A DNA stretch of 64,000 nt from DASQYE01 sp036389315 (GCA_036389315.1 DASVQF010000032.1:1-64000); one strand, 5' to 3'. Counted from the stretch's first letter, positions 45,854 to 54,157 are shown. The notes: a model not told the origin generated them from the sequence alone. Translations and numbers: made by a program.

Positions 45854-45924
45854 CGAGTGACAAGTGACGAGCAAGAAGAGCAAAAGCCTTTCTCTCGTCA
45901 CTTGCCACTCGTCACTCTTCACTG
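45841..45924. repeat. AGTGACR-repeat palindrome between convergent genes
   Basis: Left arm 45841-45871 is built of AGTGACA and AGTGACG heptamers; right arm (45894-45924) is the near-complement with three mismatches. The loop contains GAGCAAAAGCCTTTCT, which is nearly the reverse complement of the loop of the element at 51155, so the two are the same element in opposite orientation. It contains the stop codon of the VWFA gene and lies before the 3' end of the LysW-like gene. Confidence 0.8.
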
Positions 45925-45927
45925 TCT

Positions 45928-46113
45928 TTAGTAGTCGTCGTCTTCGTCGTCGTCGTCGAGGTCTTCCTCTTCGACGATGTCCAATTCGACTGGATCGAGT
46001 CCGACTACCTCCAGATCAGTTCCGCACTCTTCACACGAGACTATGTCGCCCTTATCCGCGTCCGTGTCAACGTGGACATCAGCATCGCACTCCGGGCAAT
46101 TTCCGGTCGGCAC
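45928..46113 (-). CDS. LysW-like zinc-ribbon protein with acidic tail
   Basis: A 61-residue protein with two Cys pairs, CPECDADVHV and CEECGTDLEVV, then LDPVELDIVEEEDL. The spacing and the sequence following the second pair match LysW/ArgW amino-group carrier proteins, which hold aminoadipate or glutamate during lysine or arginine synthesis. Those proteins end in a conserved EDWGE whose last Glu carries the substrate. Here the C-terminus is instead DDDDEDDDY, so carrier function is doubtful. No lysX or lysZ gene is in the window, and lysine synthesis here uses diaminopimelate genes. It could be a general zinc-ribbon protein. Confidence 0.75.
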   Translation of the reverse strand: MPTGNCPECDADVHVDTDADKGDIVSCEECGTDLEVVGLDPVELDIVEEEDLDDDDEDDDY

Positions 46114-46306
46114 TTCTGTTTACCTCCAGCGCAGTTGGTTAATTGCAGAGAGAGGCACACCCGTATGTTCATTGGGGAGGCTTCCCACCTTGTTTTGCGA
46201 AGAATCCGGGACAATCTAACCGCGCCCGCCGGATTTTGCAACACCGAAGCTTGCAAAAAGGTGTTGGGCCCGTCAGGGCGTCCGCCGGGCCCTCATGGCA
46301 GAGGCT

Positions 46307-47470
46307 TTAGGCTGTCTGAGAGAGGGCCTCTTCGAGGCGGCCGAGCGCGCCTTCCAGTATCTCGTCCTCGCGTGCGATGCAGAGCCGCATGTGGCTGTCC
46401 CACGCGTCGCTGTCGGCAAACGCGCTGCCCGGCACGGCGGCCACCCCGTTGCGGCTGATGAGCATCTCGTTCAATTCGGTCGCGCTCTCGAAGCCCGCTG
46501 GGATGCGGGCCCAGATGTAGAAGGCCGAGCCCGAGTCGTAAATCTGAAAGCCCAGTCTTGAGAGCACTTCGGTCGCCCGCCTTCGCTTCTCCGAGAAACG
46601 CTCGCGCAGCCTTGTGTAGTAGTCTGCGTCTGCCATTAGAACTTCGGCCAGCGCGCGCTGTAGCGGCGTCGGCGAGCAGACGTAAAAGACATTGTTGGCA
46701 TTGTTGAGTGGGCCCACCAGTGAGCCCTTGCCGTAGACGTAACCGAGCCGCCAGCCCGAAATGTTCCAGGACTTCGAGAAGGAGTTGACAGTGATGGTGC
46801 GCTCCCACATCCCTTCCAAAGTCGCGATTGAGAGGTGCGGCTCGCGGCCAACCACGTAATGCTCGTAGACCTCGTCCGAGATGCAGAGCAGGTCGAGCTC
46901 GCGGCAGACTTCGGCGATCATCTCAAGCTCTGCGCGCGTGAAGACCTTGCCGGTCGGGTTGACGGGCGTGCAGGTGATGATCGCGCGCAGCGGGAAGCGT
47001 TCGCGCCCCTTCAGACGACGACACAGGGCAAACAGCTCGTCTCGATCAAGCTCAAGGCGTTCGCCGCGAAGCGCCATGACTTCTGTTTGCCCGCCCAGCT
47101 CTTCCAGTATGCGCCGGTGATAAGGATAGTACGGCTCGAAGACCAGGGCGGATGCGCCGCGCAGGTAACTTTGCGCGACCGCGATGAGCGCGCCCGTCGC
47201 GCCCGGCGTAATCAGCAGCTCAAGCGGCGCGGCCTCGGGGTCTACCTCTACGCGGTTGAGGACGGAGATTTTCTGCGCGACCGCGCGCCGTAGCACCTGT
47301 GTCCCTTCGGCCGGGCTGTAATGGTTCTGGCTGGCCGAGATGATCTCGCTCGCGGCGCGCGCTAGGCCCGGATCAATAGCAAGCTCGGACTGTCCCTGCA
47401 CAAGGTTTCCGCTGGGGGGAACGAGCCGCGTGATCTTGCGTATGTCCGGTCTCAATTTAGTGGCTGACAT
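46307..47470 (-). CDS. PLP-dependent class I/II aminotransferase
   Basis: A 387-residue aminotransferase from ATG 47470 (MSATKLRPD), which has GGAG 10 bp upstream; ATG 47479 is too close to it. Fold type I features: substrate/cofactor segment TPGATGALIAVAQ near 90, NPTG near 173, SDEVYEH near 200, PLP-binding Lys in NSFSKSWNISGWRLGY near 230, and the C-terminal Arg in HMRLCIA. It is closest in appearance to aspartate/aromatic-type aminotransferases (subgroup I-gamma). It is divergent from the lysine operon by about 500 bp, so a link with amino acid synthesis is possible but unproven. Confidence 0.9.
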   Translation of the reverse strand: MSATKLRPDIRKITRLVPPSGNLVQGQSELAIDPGLARAASEIISASQNHYSPAEGTQVLRRAVAQKISVLNRVEVDPEAAPLELLITPGATGALIAVAQSYLRGASALVFEPYYPYHRRILEELGGQTEVMALRGERLELDRDELFALCRRLKGRERFPLRAIITCTPVNPTGKVFTRAELEMIAEVCRELDLLCISDEVYEHYVVGREPHLSIATLEGMWERTITVNSFSKSWNISGWRLGYVYGKGSLVGPLNNANNVFYVCSPTPLQRALAEVLMADADYYTRLRERFSEKRRRATEVLSRLGFQIYDSGSAFYIWARIPAGFESATELNEMLISRNGVAAVPGSAFADSDAWDSHMRLCIAREDEILEGALGRLEEALSQTA

Positions 47471-47587
47471 ATGTTTCATGCTCCGACGGGAATTGGCTTG
47501 AGACTGTAGCCATGTAATCTACATCTTTCCCGCCGATTTGTATAATCCCTCGGGCCCTGCCCGGCCGCCCCTTGATCCACGCTTTGC

Positions 47588-47617
47588 TTGACAGCATCGG
47601 CCGCTTGTCGTTAAGGT
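47588..47617 (+). promoter_or_regulatory. Candidate promoter of the lysine operon
   Basis: TTGACA at 47588-47593 and TAAGGT at 47612-47617 are separated by 18 bp. The -35 is perfect and the -10 weak. A start about 7 bp downstream would place the transcript just before the lysine riboswitch. A second -10-like TATAAT lies at 47541-47546 without a clear -35. Confidence 0.45.
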
Positions 47618-47645
47618 AACGCGCAGTCCAGTTCTTTCAAATATT

Positions 47646-47828
47646 GAGTAGAGGCGCGGCCTCCAAAAGTAAACCGACCGGAGAAGCGAGAAGGTTCTAT
47701 GATGGTTCGGGTCGAAAGGGGTGGGCCGCCGAAGTTCGTCGCACGATTCCTTCCAAAGCGCGTGCGCGAATTGGTTGCTGCGGCTAAATCCGCAGGACTG
47801 TCACCGCAGACGAGGTGAAGCGCTACGA
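47646..47828 (+). promoter_or_regulatory. Lysine riboswitch (L box)
   Basis: The leader before lysC carries the conserved lysine-riboswitch blocks in the right order: AGAGGCGCGG (from 47650), AAAAGTAAACC, GAAAGGGGTGGGCC with GCCGAAG, and GGACTGTCACCGCAG, closed by GCGCTAC pairing with GTAG at the 5' end. GGCCGCC-type complementarity between the first and second blocks is visible. This class binds lysine and represses lysine synthesis or transport genes. It is followed by an intrinsic terminator before the lysC start, so control is probably by transcription termination at high lysine. A covariance search with the Rfam lysine model should confirm it. Confidence 0.9.
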
Positions 47829-47917
47829 CAAATCAAGGACGCAAGTGTAGGAGCAAGAGCGGCAGCGAGTGCCGCGCGCTCGCGTGCAAGCTCGGCGTCG
47901 CTTGAGATTTCCTTCCG

Positions 47918-47963
47918 AAGAGGTCGGTCATGCGTTTCACGTGATCGGCCTCTTAAACTTTTT
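47918..47963 (+). terminator. Regulatory intrinsic terminator in the lysC leader
   Basis: A 13-bp stem, AAGAGGTCGGTCA (47918-47930) with TGATCGGCCTCTT (47942-47954), two G-U pairs, then AAAC and TTTTT (47959-47963). It lies between the lysine riboswitch and the lysC start and is probably its expression platform. Confidence 0.85.
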
Positions 47964-47985
47964 AGCGGTAAGGATTATTCAGGCA

Positions 47986-49407
47986 TTGTCTCTTGAGCCA
48001 ATTATTATGAAGTTCGGCGGAACGTCCGTCGAAGACGCAAGTGCTTTTCGGCGCGTCGGCCAGATAGTCTCGGAGCGCGCAGGAAGCGTGCCCACGGTGG
48101 TCGTCGTCTCGGCCATGAGCCGCGTGACGGATGCGCTGCTCGCAAGCGTTCAGGCGGCCGCCGGGGGCGACACCGCGACTGCGCTCAGCTCTCTGGACGC
48201 ACATTTCTCTCGTCATCACGCGGTCGCGCGCGAGCTTTTATCCGAACGGGAGAGCGCGCCCGTCCTGGCCCTGATCGAGACGACGCGCGTAGAGATAGGC
48301 GAAGTCCTCGGAGCTGTCTCTGCGCAAAGGATGCCGCTCCCGGTCTTGCAGGACGTGGTGGTCTCTTACGGCGAGCGGCTTTCGGCGACCCTGCTGGCAG
48401 CCGTCCTGAGAGAGTGCGGGCTGCGGGCGCGCTACGTGGACGCGCGTCGCCTGATTATGACCGACGACGAGCACGGGAGCGCCGCCCCCGTCTTTGAAGA
48501 GACCGAGCGCCGGACGCGCGCAGAGCTTGGGCCCATACTCGACGCGGGTGAAGCGGCCGTCGTCGGAGGCTTCATTGCATCTTCCGTCGAGAGCGGAAGG
48601 ACGACCACACTCGGGCGCGGCGGCTCCGATTACACGGCCGCCATCATCGGCGCAGCTCTTTCGGCGCGCGAGATTCAAATCTGGACGGATGTCAACGGAG
48701 TCTTGACGGCAGACCCGCGCCTCGTCGCTCGGGCGCGCACGGTCGAGCGATTGTCCTACGCCGAAGCGGCTGAGCTGGCCTACTTCGGCGCGAAAGTTCT
48801 GCACCCGAAAACGATTCAACCGGCCATCGAACAGCGCATCCCCGTCCGCATCTGTAATTCGCGCGCGCCCGCAGAGACGGGCACGCTGGTCGGCCCCGAG
48901 ACCGAAACAGCGCCGCGCGCCGTCAAAGCCATCGCGCACAAGAAGGGCGTGACGGTCGTGCAGATTACGGCCGCGCGCATGCTCGGGGCCTACGGATTTC
49001 TGCGCGCGATCTTCGAGGTATTCGACCGCCACCGCACGGTCGTAGACGTGGTCACGACTTCTGAAGTGAGCGTCTCGCTCACGCTAGACGACGCCAGCGC
49101 CTTGCCTGCAATCGTGCGCGACCTGCGGGCGCTGGGCACAGTCCTGGTCGAGCGCGAGCGCGCGATCATCTGCGTCGTCGGCGAAGGTTTGCGCGAGACG
49201 CCGGGCGTCGCGGCTCACGTCTTCAATACCATCAGCGACATCAACGTCTCTCTGATCTCGCAGGGCGCGTCGAGCATTAACCTGACCTTCGTCGTTGACG
49301 AAGCGCAGCTAGGCGAAGCCGTCACGCGGCTGCATGAAGCCTTCTTCGAGGAATCAGAAATTGAGAGCCGGGAGGTCGGCCTTGCGGCTTCCGACGCTTC
49401 GCTTTAG
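47986..49407 (+). CDS. lysC: Aspartokinase
   Basis: Phosphorylates aspartate, the first step to lysine, threonine and methionine. The kinase domain starts with MKFGGTSVEDASAF and holds FIASSVESGRTTTLGRGGSDYTA near 200-220 and YFGAKVLHPKTI near 265. Two ACT domains follow for feedback control. TTG 47986 (MSLEPIIMKFGGTSV, 473 residues) fits the family's N-terminus and has AAGGA 11 bp upstream; ATG 48007 is the alternative. The frame is open further upstream, but that part overlaps the terminator and riboswitch. The gene heads a tightly packed operon for diaminopimelate synthesis. Confidence 0.95.
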   Translation: MSLEPIIMKFGGTSVEDASAFRRVGQIVSERAGSVPTVVVVSAMSRVTDALLASVQAAAGGDTATALSSLDAHFSRHHAVARELLSERESAPVLALIETTRVEIGEVLGAVSAQRMPLPVLQDVVVSYGERLSATLLAAVLRECGLRARYVDARRLIMTDDEHGSAAPVFEETERRTRAELGPILDAGEAAVVGGFIASSVESGRTTTLGRGGSDYTAAIIGAALSAREIQIWTDVNGVLTADPRLVARARTVERLSYAEAAELAYFGAKVLHPKTIQPAIEQRIPVRICNSRAPAETGTLVGPETETAPRAVKAIAHKKGVTVVQITAARMLGAYGFLRAIFEVFDRHRTVVDVVTTSEVSVSLTLDDASALPAIVRDLRALGTVLVERERAIICVVGEGLRETPGVAAHVFNTISDINVSLISQGASSINLTFVVDEAQLGEAVTRLHEAFFEESEIESREVGLAASDASL

Positions 49408-49417
49408 AGACTTAACA

Positions 49418-50464
49418 GTGAACCTGATCGAACTGACACGCGCGCTCATAGACATTCCGTCGCTCAGCGGGGACGAGGCTGAGGTCGGCCGGTTCCTCTT
49501 CTCTTATCTTGAGGGCCTCGGCTACAACGTCGAGCGGCAAGATGTAGTGGACGGGCGCTCGAACATCATCGCCATGCTCGATGAGGAGGCGCGCGTCGTG
49601 CTCTCGACGCACATGGACACCGTCCCGCCCTACATCGCTTCGAGCGAGGATGAAGAGTATGTGTACGGTCGCGGCGCGTGTGATGCCAAGGGGATCATCG
49701 CCGCGATGATCTGCGCCGCAGAGCGTTTGCGCGCCGAAGGAGTGGCTGGGATAGGACTGCTCTTTACGGTTGACGAAGAGCTGGGCAGCCTCGGCGCGCG
49801 CGCGGCCAATCGCCACCCGCGAGCGCGCGCCTGCCGCTTTATGATTAACGGCGAGCCGACGGACAATCGCCTGGCCGTCGGCTCTAAGGGGTCGCTGCGG
49901 CTCGTCATTAAAACTTCGGGGCGCGCCGCTCACTCGGCTTATCCGGAGCATGGCGAGTCGGCTATAGAGAAGCTGCTGGACGTGCTCGCAGACATTCGCG
50001 CTACAGGTTGGCCCAGCGACGAGTTCTTCGGAGAGACGACCTGCAACATCGGAACCATCACGGGCGGCACGCGCGCCAACGTGATCCCGGCCGAGGCGCA
50101 GGCCGCGCTGCAAATACGGCTCGTGACGGAGGCCGACGTGATTAAAGAGGCCATCGAGCGCGCCGTTGCGGGCCGCGCTCGTGTAGAGTATCAATCGGTC
50201 GCAAGCCCTGTGCGGATGCTCGCTGTCGAAGGGTTCGAGCCCTGCATCGTGCGCTTTACAACCGACATTCCGCATTTAAGCAATTGGGGCGTGCCGCTTC
50301 TGGTCGGCCCCGGCTCGATCCTTCTGGCCCACACCTCTGAAGAGCGTATCGCGAAGCGCGAGCTTGCTGAGGCCGTCGAGCTTTACGTCGGCCTGGTGCG
50401 TGCGCTGCTCGCGCGCTCGGGTGAATCAGAAGGTGAAACTTTCGCCGAGGAGGCGCGCAGATGA
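49418..50464 (+). CDS. dapE: M20-family deacylase, probable succinyl-diaminopimelate desuccinylase
   Basis: From GTG 49418 (VNLIELTRALIDIPSLSG), 348 residues. M20 metallopeptidase motifs: metal ligands in LSTHMDTVPP and GRGACDAKGIIAAM, catalytic and metal Glu in TVDEELGSLG, a dimerisation domain with GRAAHSAYPEHG, and a final metal His in LAHTSEERI. The family includes DapE, ArgE and LysK. Because dapD, an aminotransferase, dapA and dapB are in the same operon, the succinylase route's desuccinylation step (releasing LL-diaminopimelate) is the best guess. It starts 10 bp after lysC and its stop overlaps dapB (ATGA). Confidence 0.88.
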   Translation: MNLIELTRALIDIPSLSGDEAEVGRFLFSYLEGLGYNVERQDVVDGRSNIIAMLDEEARVVLSTHMDTVPPYIASSEDEEYVYGRGACDAKGIIAAMICAAERLRAEGVAGIGLLFTVDEELGSLGARAANRHPRARACRFMINGEPTDNRLAVGSKGSLRLVIKTSGRAAHSAYPEHGESAIEKLLDVLADIRATGWPSDEFFGETTCNIGTITGGTRANVIPAEAQAALQIRLVTEADVIKEAIERAVAGRARVEYQSVASPVRMLAVEGFEPCIVRFTTDIPHLSNWGVPLLVGPGSILLAHTSEERIAKRELAEAVELYVGLVRALLARSGESEGETFAEEARR

Positions 50465-51168
50465 AGCTCGCACTGATCGGACGGGGCGCGATGGGCCAAC
50501 TGGTGGCTGCGCGCGCGCGCGACGAAGGACATGAGGTCGCGCTCATCATCACCTCTGAGGACGCCGCGCGCACGACCGAAGAGTTGGCCGTGCGCCTGAG
50601 CGCAGCGGATGTCGCCATAGACTTCTCCGCCGGCCCGGCCGTGCTCGGGAATATCAGGGCGTGCGTGCTGGCAGGCGTGCCGCTGGTCGAGGGGACGACG
50701 GGCTGGCCAGAGGAGCAGGCGGCGGCCTTTGAGCTTGTCCGCTCGCACGAAGGGGCGCTTCTTTACGGCGCGAACTTTTCCATCGGCGTCAACCTCTTCT
50801 ATCGCATCGCAGCCGACGCCGCAGAGCTGTTCCGGGCTGTGGGCGATTACGCTCCGTTCATAGAAGAAGCGCATCACGCACGCAAACGCGACGCCCCTTC
50901 GGGCACAGCCCTGCGCCTCAGAGACCTGCTCGCGGCACGCCTTCACCGCGACATTCCCGTCTCGTCTACGCGCGCCGGATACATTCCCGGCACGCACCGC
51001 GTCGGGTTCGACTCCGTCGCAGACCAGATCACGCTCACGCACACCGCGCGCTCGCGTGAAGGCTTCGCGGCGGGCGCGCTCCTGGCCGCGCGCTGGATTC
51101 AGGGACGGCGCGGCGTCTATGAGTTCTCAGAAGTGATCGACAAAATATTAAAGGGCAGTGACGAGTGA
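50461..51168 (+). CDS. dapB: 4-hydroxy-tetrahydrodipicolinate reductase
   Basis: A 235-residue NAD(P)H enzyme: nucleotide-binding start KLALIGRGAMGQLVA, DFSAGPAVL, EGTTGW, and the family signature EAHHARKRDAPSGTAL near 140 with the substrate-binding residues, then GTHRVGF. It reduces hydroxy-tetrahydrodipicolinate in lysine/diaminopimelate synthesis. It is shorter than the E. coli protein because of a reduced N-terminal half, as in several other phyla. ATG 50461 overlaps the previous stop. Its own stop (GSDE then TGA) lies in the left arm of a palindrome that separates it from dapA. Confidence 0.95.
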   Translation: MKLALIGRGAMGQLVAARARDEGHEVALIITSEDAARTTEELAVRLSAADVAIDFSAGPAVLGNIRACVLAGVPLVEGTTGWPEEQAAAFELVRSHEGALLYGANFSIGVNLFYRIAADAAELFRAVGDYAPFIEEAHHARKRDAPSGTALRLRDLLAARLHRDIPVSSTRAGYIPGTHRVGFDSVADQITLTHTARSREGFAAGALLAARWIQGRRGVYEFSEVIDKILKGSDE

Positions 51169-51237
51169 TGAGTGACGAGTGACGAGAGAAAGGCTTTTGC
51201 TCTTGCTCGTCACTCGTCACTTGTCACTCTTCACTGC
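51155..51237. repeat. AGTGACG-repeat palindrome between dapB and dapA
   Basis: Left arm 51155-51186 contains repeated AGTGACG/AGTGATG heptamers; right arm 51206-51237 is CTCGTCACTCGTCAC continuing to TTCACTGC, nearly complementary. Loop AGAAAGGCTTTTGCTCTTG is the inverse of the loop at 45841. It lies inside an operon, contains the dapB stop and ends 3 bp before the dapA ribosome-binding site. Confidence 0.8.
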
Positions 51238-51253
51238 TTGAAGGAGGATGGTG

Positions 51254-52171
51254 ATGAAGATTGATTGGCTGCGCGGATGCGCGACGGCTCTGGTGACGCC
51301 GTTTACGTCTGGCGGGGCGGTTGACGAGGCGCGTATGCGCTCGCTGGTGGAGCGACAGATCGCCGGGGGCGTCAGGCTGCTAGTGCCGTGCGGAACGACC
51401 GGCGAGAGCGTGACGATGACGGAAGAAGAAGATCAGAAAGTCATCCGCCTCACGGTCGAGGCGGCGCGCGGGCGGGCTCGCGTGATTGCCGGAACGGGAA
51501 GCAACTCGACCGCTTCGGCCGTCGAATATTCCGTGAAGGCGCGAGAGCTTGGCGCAGACGCGGTGCTGGTGGTTGCGCCTTACTATAACAAGCCGACGCA
51601 GGAAGGGCTCTACGCGCACTTTCGCGCGGTCGCGGAAGCTGTCAGCGGTCTGCCCGTCGTGATGTACAACGTGCCGGGGCGCACCTCCTCGAACATCCTT
51701 GCGCCGACGGCTCTCAGGCTCGCGCGCGAAGTCGAAAATATCGTCGCCGTCAAGGAGGCTTCGGGCGATCTCTCGCAGATCATGGCCCTCTTGCGCGGCA
51801 GGCCCGAGGGCTTCGGCGTGCTGTCGGGCGATGACGCGCTGACGCTGGCGATGATGGCGCTCGGGGCTGAAGGCGTCGTCTCGGTGGCCTCGAACGAAGC
51901 GCCGGATTTGATGTCGCGCATGGTCGAGCTGGCGCTCGCGGGCGAGTGGGCCCAGGCGCGCGAGCTTCATTATCGTTTGCTGCCGCTGATGGAAATCAAT
52001 TTCGTGGAATCGAGTCCGGGCCCCGTCAAGGCCGCGCTCGCGATGATGAACCTGCTCGAAGAGCATTTCCGCTTGCCGCTCGTTCCGATCACGGAGAAGA
52101 GCCGCGAGCGCGTGCGCGAAGTGCTCACGGAGCTGGGGCTGCTGAAGGGGACTTCTCATGCCGCTGCGTGA
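51254..52171 (+). CDS. dapA: 4-hydroxy-tetrahydrodipicolinate synthase
   Basis: A 305-residue class I aldolase that condenses pyruvate with aspartate semialdehyde. Motifs: GCATALVTPF at the start, CGTTGES, VMYNVPGRT with the catalytic Tyr, and VAVKEASGD with the Schiff-base Lys near 162. ATG 51254 (MKIDWLRG) is chosen because AAGGAGG ends 6 bp upstream; ATG 51248 directly abuts that site. The gene overlaps dapD by 14 bp. Confidence 0.96.
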   Translation: MKIDWLRGCATALVTPFTSGGAVDEARMRSLVERQIAGGVRLLVPCGTTGESVTMTEEEDQKVIRLTVEAARGRARVIAGTGSNSTASAVEYSVKARELGADAVLVVAPYYNKPTQEGLYAHFRAVAEAVSGLPVVMYNVPGRTSSNILAPTALRLAREVENIVAVKEASGDLSQIMALLRGRPEGFGVLSGDDALTLAMMALGAEGVVSVASNEAPDLMSRMVELALAGEWAQARELHYRLLPLMEINFVESSPGPVKAALAMMNLLEEHFRLPLVPITEKSRERVREVLTELGLLKGTSHAAA

Positions 52172-52997
52172 ACGCATAGAGGAGCTGGCCGCGCGCGAGG
52201 GGCGGGACTACAGCACTGCTGACCGCGAGCTGTTCGCGGAGTTCAAGGCTGCGCTCAACAGTGGGAATGTCCGCGCCGCCGAAAAGATGCCGGGCGGCGA
52301 GTGGCGAGTCAACTCCTGGGTCAAGCGCGGGATTCTCCTGGGCTTTCGCATGGGCTCACTGACAGACATGTCTCCGGCGGAAGGCACTGGTCTGCGCTTC
52401 TTCGATAAGAGCACTTACCCTTTGCGCCCGACGACGATTGAAGAGAACATACGCATAGTGCCGGGCGGGTCTAGCATACGCGACGGCACGTATGTTGCGC
52501 CGGGCGTGGTCTGCATGCCGCCGATGTACGTCAACGTCGGCGCGTACGTGGACGAAGGGACGATGATTGACAGCCACGCTCTGGTCGGCTCTTGCGCGCA
52601 GGTGGGCAAGCGCGTGCACCTGTCTGCGGCGGCGCAGGTGGGCGGCGTGCTTGAGCCCGTCGGCGCAGTGCCCGTCATCATCGAAGACGACGTGCTCGTC
52701 GGCGGAGGCTGCGGAGTTTACGAGGGGACGATTGTGCGCGAGCGGGCCGTGCTGGCGGCGGGCACAATTCTGACCGGCTCGACTCCGGTTTATGACCTTG
52801 TTCGTGAAGAGGTCTTGAAGCGCACCCGTGAAAAGCCGCTGGAGATTCCGGCAGGCGCGGTCGTCGTTCCAGGCTCGCGCGCAGTCACTAGCGGGAGCGG
52901 GCGCAAGTGGGGGCTCTCTCTTTACGCGCCCGTGATAGTCAAGTACCGCGACGAAAAGACAGATCGCGCAGTGCAACTGGAGGACTACCTGCGTTGA
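52158..52997 (+). CDS. dapD: Tetrahydrodipicolinate N-succinyltransferase
   Basis: A 279-residue enzyme with a left-handed beta-helix of hexapeptide repeats (GTYVAPGVVCMPPMYVNVG, then GTMIDSHALVGSCAQVG). It has the DapD signature GGVLEPVGAVPVIIEDDVL near 157-175. It transfers succinyl from succinyl-CoA in the succinylase branch of diaminopimelate synthesis. ATG 52158 has AAGGGGA about 6 bp upstream and overlaps dapA; its stop overlaps the next start (TTGA). Presence of dapD argues that the pathway here is the succinylase type and not the LL-aminotransferase or acetylase types. Confidence 0.96.
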   Translation: MPLRERIEELAAREGRDYSTADRELFAEFKAALNSGNVRAAEKMPGGEWRVNSWVKRGILLGFRMGSLTDMSPAEGTGLRFFDKSTYPLRPTTIEENIRIVPGGSSIRDGTYVAPGVVCMPPMYVNVGAYVDEGTMIDSHALVGSCAQVGKRVHLSAAAQVGGVLEPVGAVPVIIEDDVLVGGGCGVYEGTIVRERAVLAAGTILTGSTPVYDLVREEVLKRTREKPLEIPAGAVVVPGSRAVTSGSGRKWGLSLYAPVIVKYRDEKTDRAVQLEDYLR

Positions 52998-54157
52998 GCG
53001 AGTTTCAGCCTCCCAGCAGGCTGCAAGGCGTCGAGAAAAGCGCCATCCGCCAGCTCTTCGACCGCGCCCTTCCGGGCAGCATCAACCTCGGACTTGGCGA
53101 GCCAGACCTGCCGACGCCGGAAGTCATCAGGCGCGCGGCCGTGCGCGTCATCACAGAGGAGCAGAACGGCTATACCACGCACGCCGGTCTCCCGCTCTTG
53201 CGAGAGCGCGTCGCGATGGATTACAGCCATTTTGATCTCACTCCCGAAAGAGTGATTATCACGGCCGGGTCGCAGGAGGCCCTCTACCTGGCTTTGATGG
53301 TGTTGGTGGAAGAGGGCGACGAGGTGCTGTTGCCTGACCCCGGGTTTGTCGCTTACCCGACCATCGTTCGCATGTGCGGAGGCGTGCCGGTCTTTTATCG
53401 CTTGCCGGGCGACGGCGATTTCGCTTTCGACGCGGAGGATTTTCGCCGCCGCCTCTCGCCGCGCACGAAGGCGGTCGTCACGATCAGCCCGTCTAATCCG
53501 ACGGGGCGCACGCTCTCGCCCGCAGATTTGTCGGCGATGGCCGAAGCTCTGAGGGGCGCGCGCGCCTACGCGATCAGCGACGAGATTTACCGCGAGCTTT
53601 ATTACACAGAGGCGCGCCCCCCGTCTCTCTCCGAGCACTACGAGCGGACGATTGTGATCGGCGGATTGTCCAAATCCATGAGCATGACCGGCTGGCGATT
53701 GGGCTGGATGTGCGGCGACGAGGCCGTTATTAAGAGCGCGCTCGTCCTGCATGGGTACGTCACGACCTGCGCCTCCACTGTGTCGCAGAAGGCTGCGCTG
53801 GCCGCCTGGTCTGAGGAGGCCGCAGAGGCGCGCTCTCTTCATCGCACGATCTTTCGCGAGCGGCGCGACTGCCTGCTCGAACTGATCGCGAGCCGATTGC
53901 GCCTGCGCGCGGTCGAGCCCGACGGAGCCTTCTACACGATGGTCGACGTGAGCCGTTACGGCTCTTCCATGCAGGTCGCCGAAAGGATGTTGGCCCACGG
54001 CGTCACGACCGTTCCGGGCTCGGCCTTCGGCATGGAGGGCGAAGGCTTTCTTCGTATCTCCTTCTGCGCCGATAGGCCCGCGCTTCTGGAAGGCGTGCGG
54101 CGCATGGGCCAAGCTTTAAAGCAGATGTCGGATAATGGATTTTCGGAGGTAGGATAA
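52994..54157 (+). CDS. Class I/II aminotransferase, probable succinyl-diaminopimelate aminotransferase (DapC role)
   Basis: From TTG 52994 (MSEFQPPSRL), 387 residues; the TTG overlaps the dapD stop and GGAGG lies about 9 bp upstream. Fold type I PLP motifs: LGLGEPDLPTP, AGSQEALYLAL, SPSNPTGRTLSP, AISDEIYREL and the PLP Lys in GGLSKSMSMTGWRLGW, with C-terminal LRISFCA. Located between dapD and asd, it most likely makes N-succinyl-LL-diaminopimelate with glutamate as amino donor. The sequence alone does not separate this from aspartate-type aminotransferases. Stop TAA overlaps asd start by one base (TAATG). Confidence 0.92.
   Translation: MSEFQPPSRLQGVEKSAIRQLFDRALPGSINLGLGEPDLPTPEVIRRAAVRVITEEQNGYTTHAGLPLLRERVAMDYSHFDLTPERVIITAGSQEALYLALMVLVEEGDEVLLPDPGFVAYPTIVRMCGGVPVFYRLPGDGDFAFDAEDFRRRLSPRTKAVVTISPSNPTGRTLSPADLSAMAEALRGARAYAISDEIYRELYYTEARPPSLSEHYERTIVIGGLSKSMSMTGWRLGWMCGDEAVIKSALVLHGYVTTCASTVSQKAALAAWSEEAAEARSLHRTIFRERRDCLLELIASRLRLRAVEPDGAFYTMVDVSRYGSSMQVAERMLAHGVTTVPGSAFGMEGEGFLRISFCADRPALLEGVRRMGQALKQMSDNGFSEVG

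Noticed and set aside
46307..47470. Aminotransferase as part of the lysine operon
   Set aside because: It is on the opposite strand with its own start region; a matching aminotransferase already sits inside the operon.
47869..47985. Upstream extension of lysC
   Set aside because: These codons overlap the intrinsic terminator of the riboswitch; the family's N-terminus fits TTG 47986.
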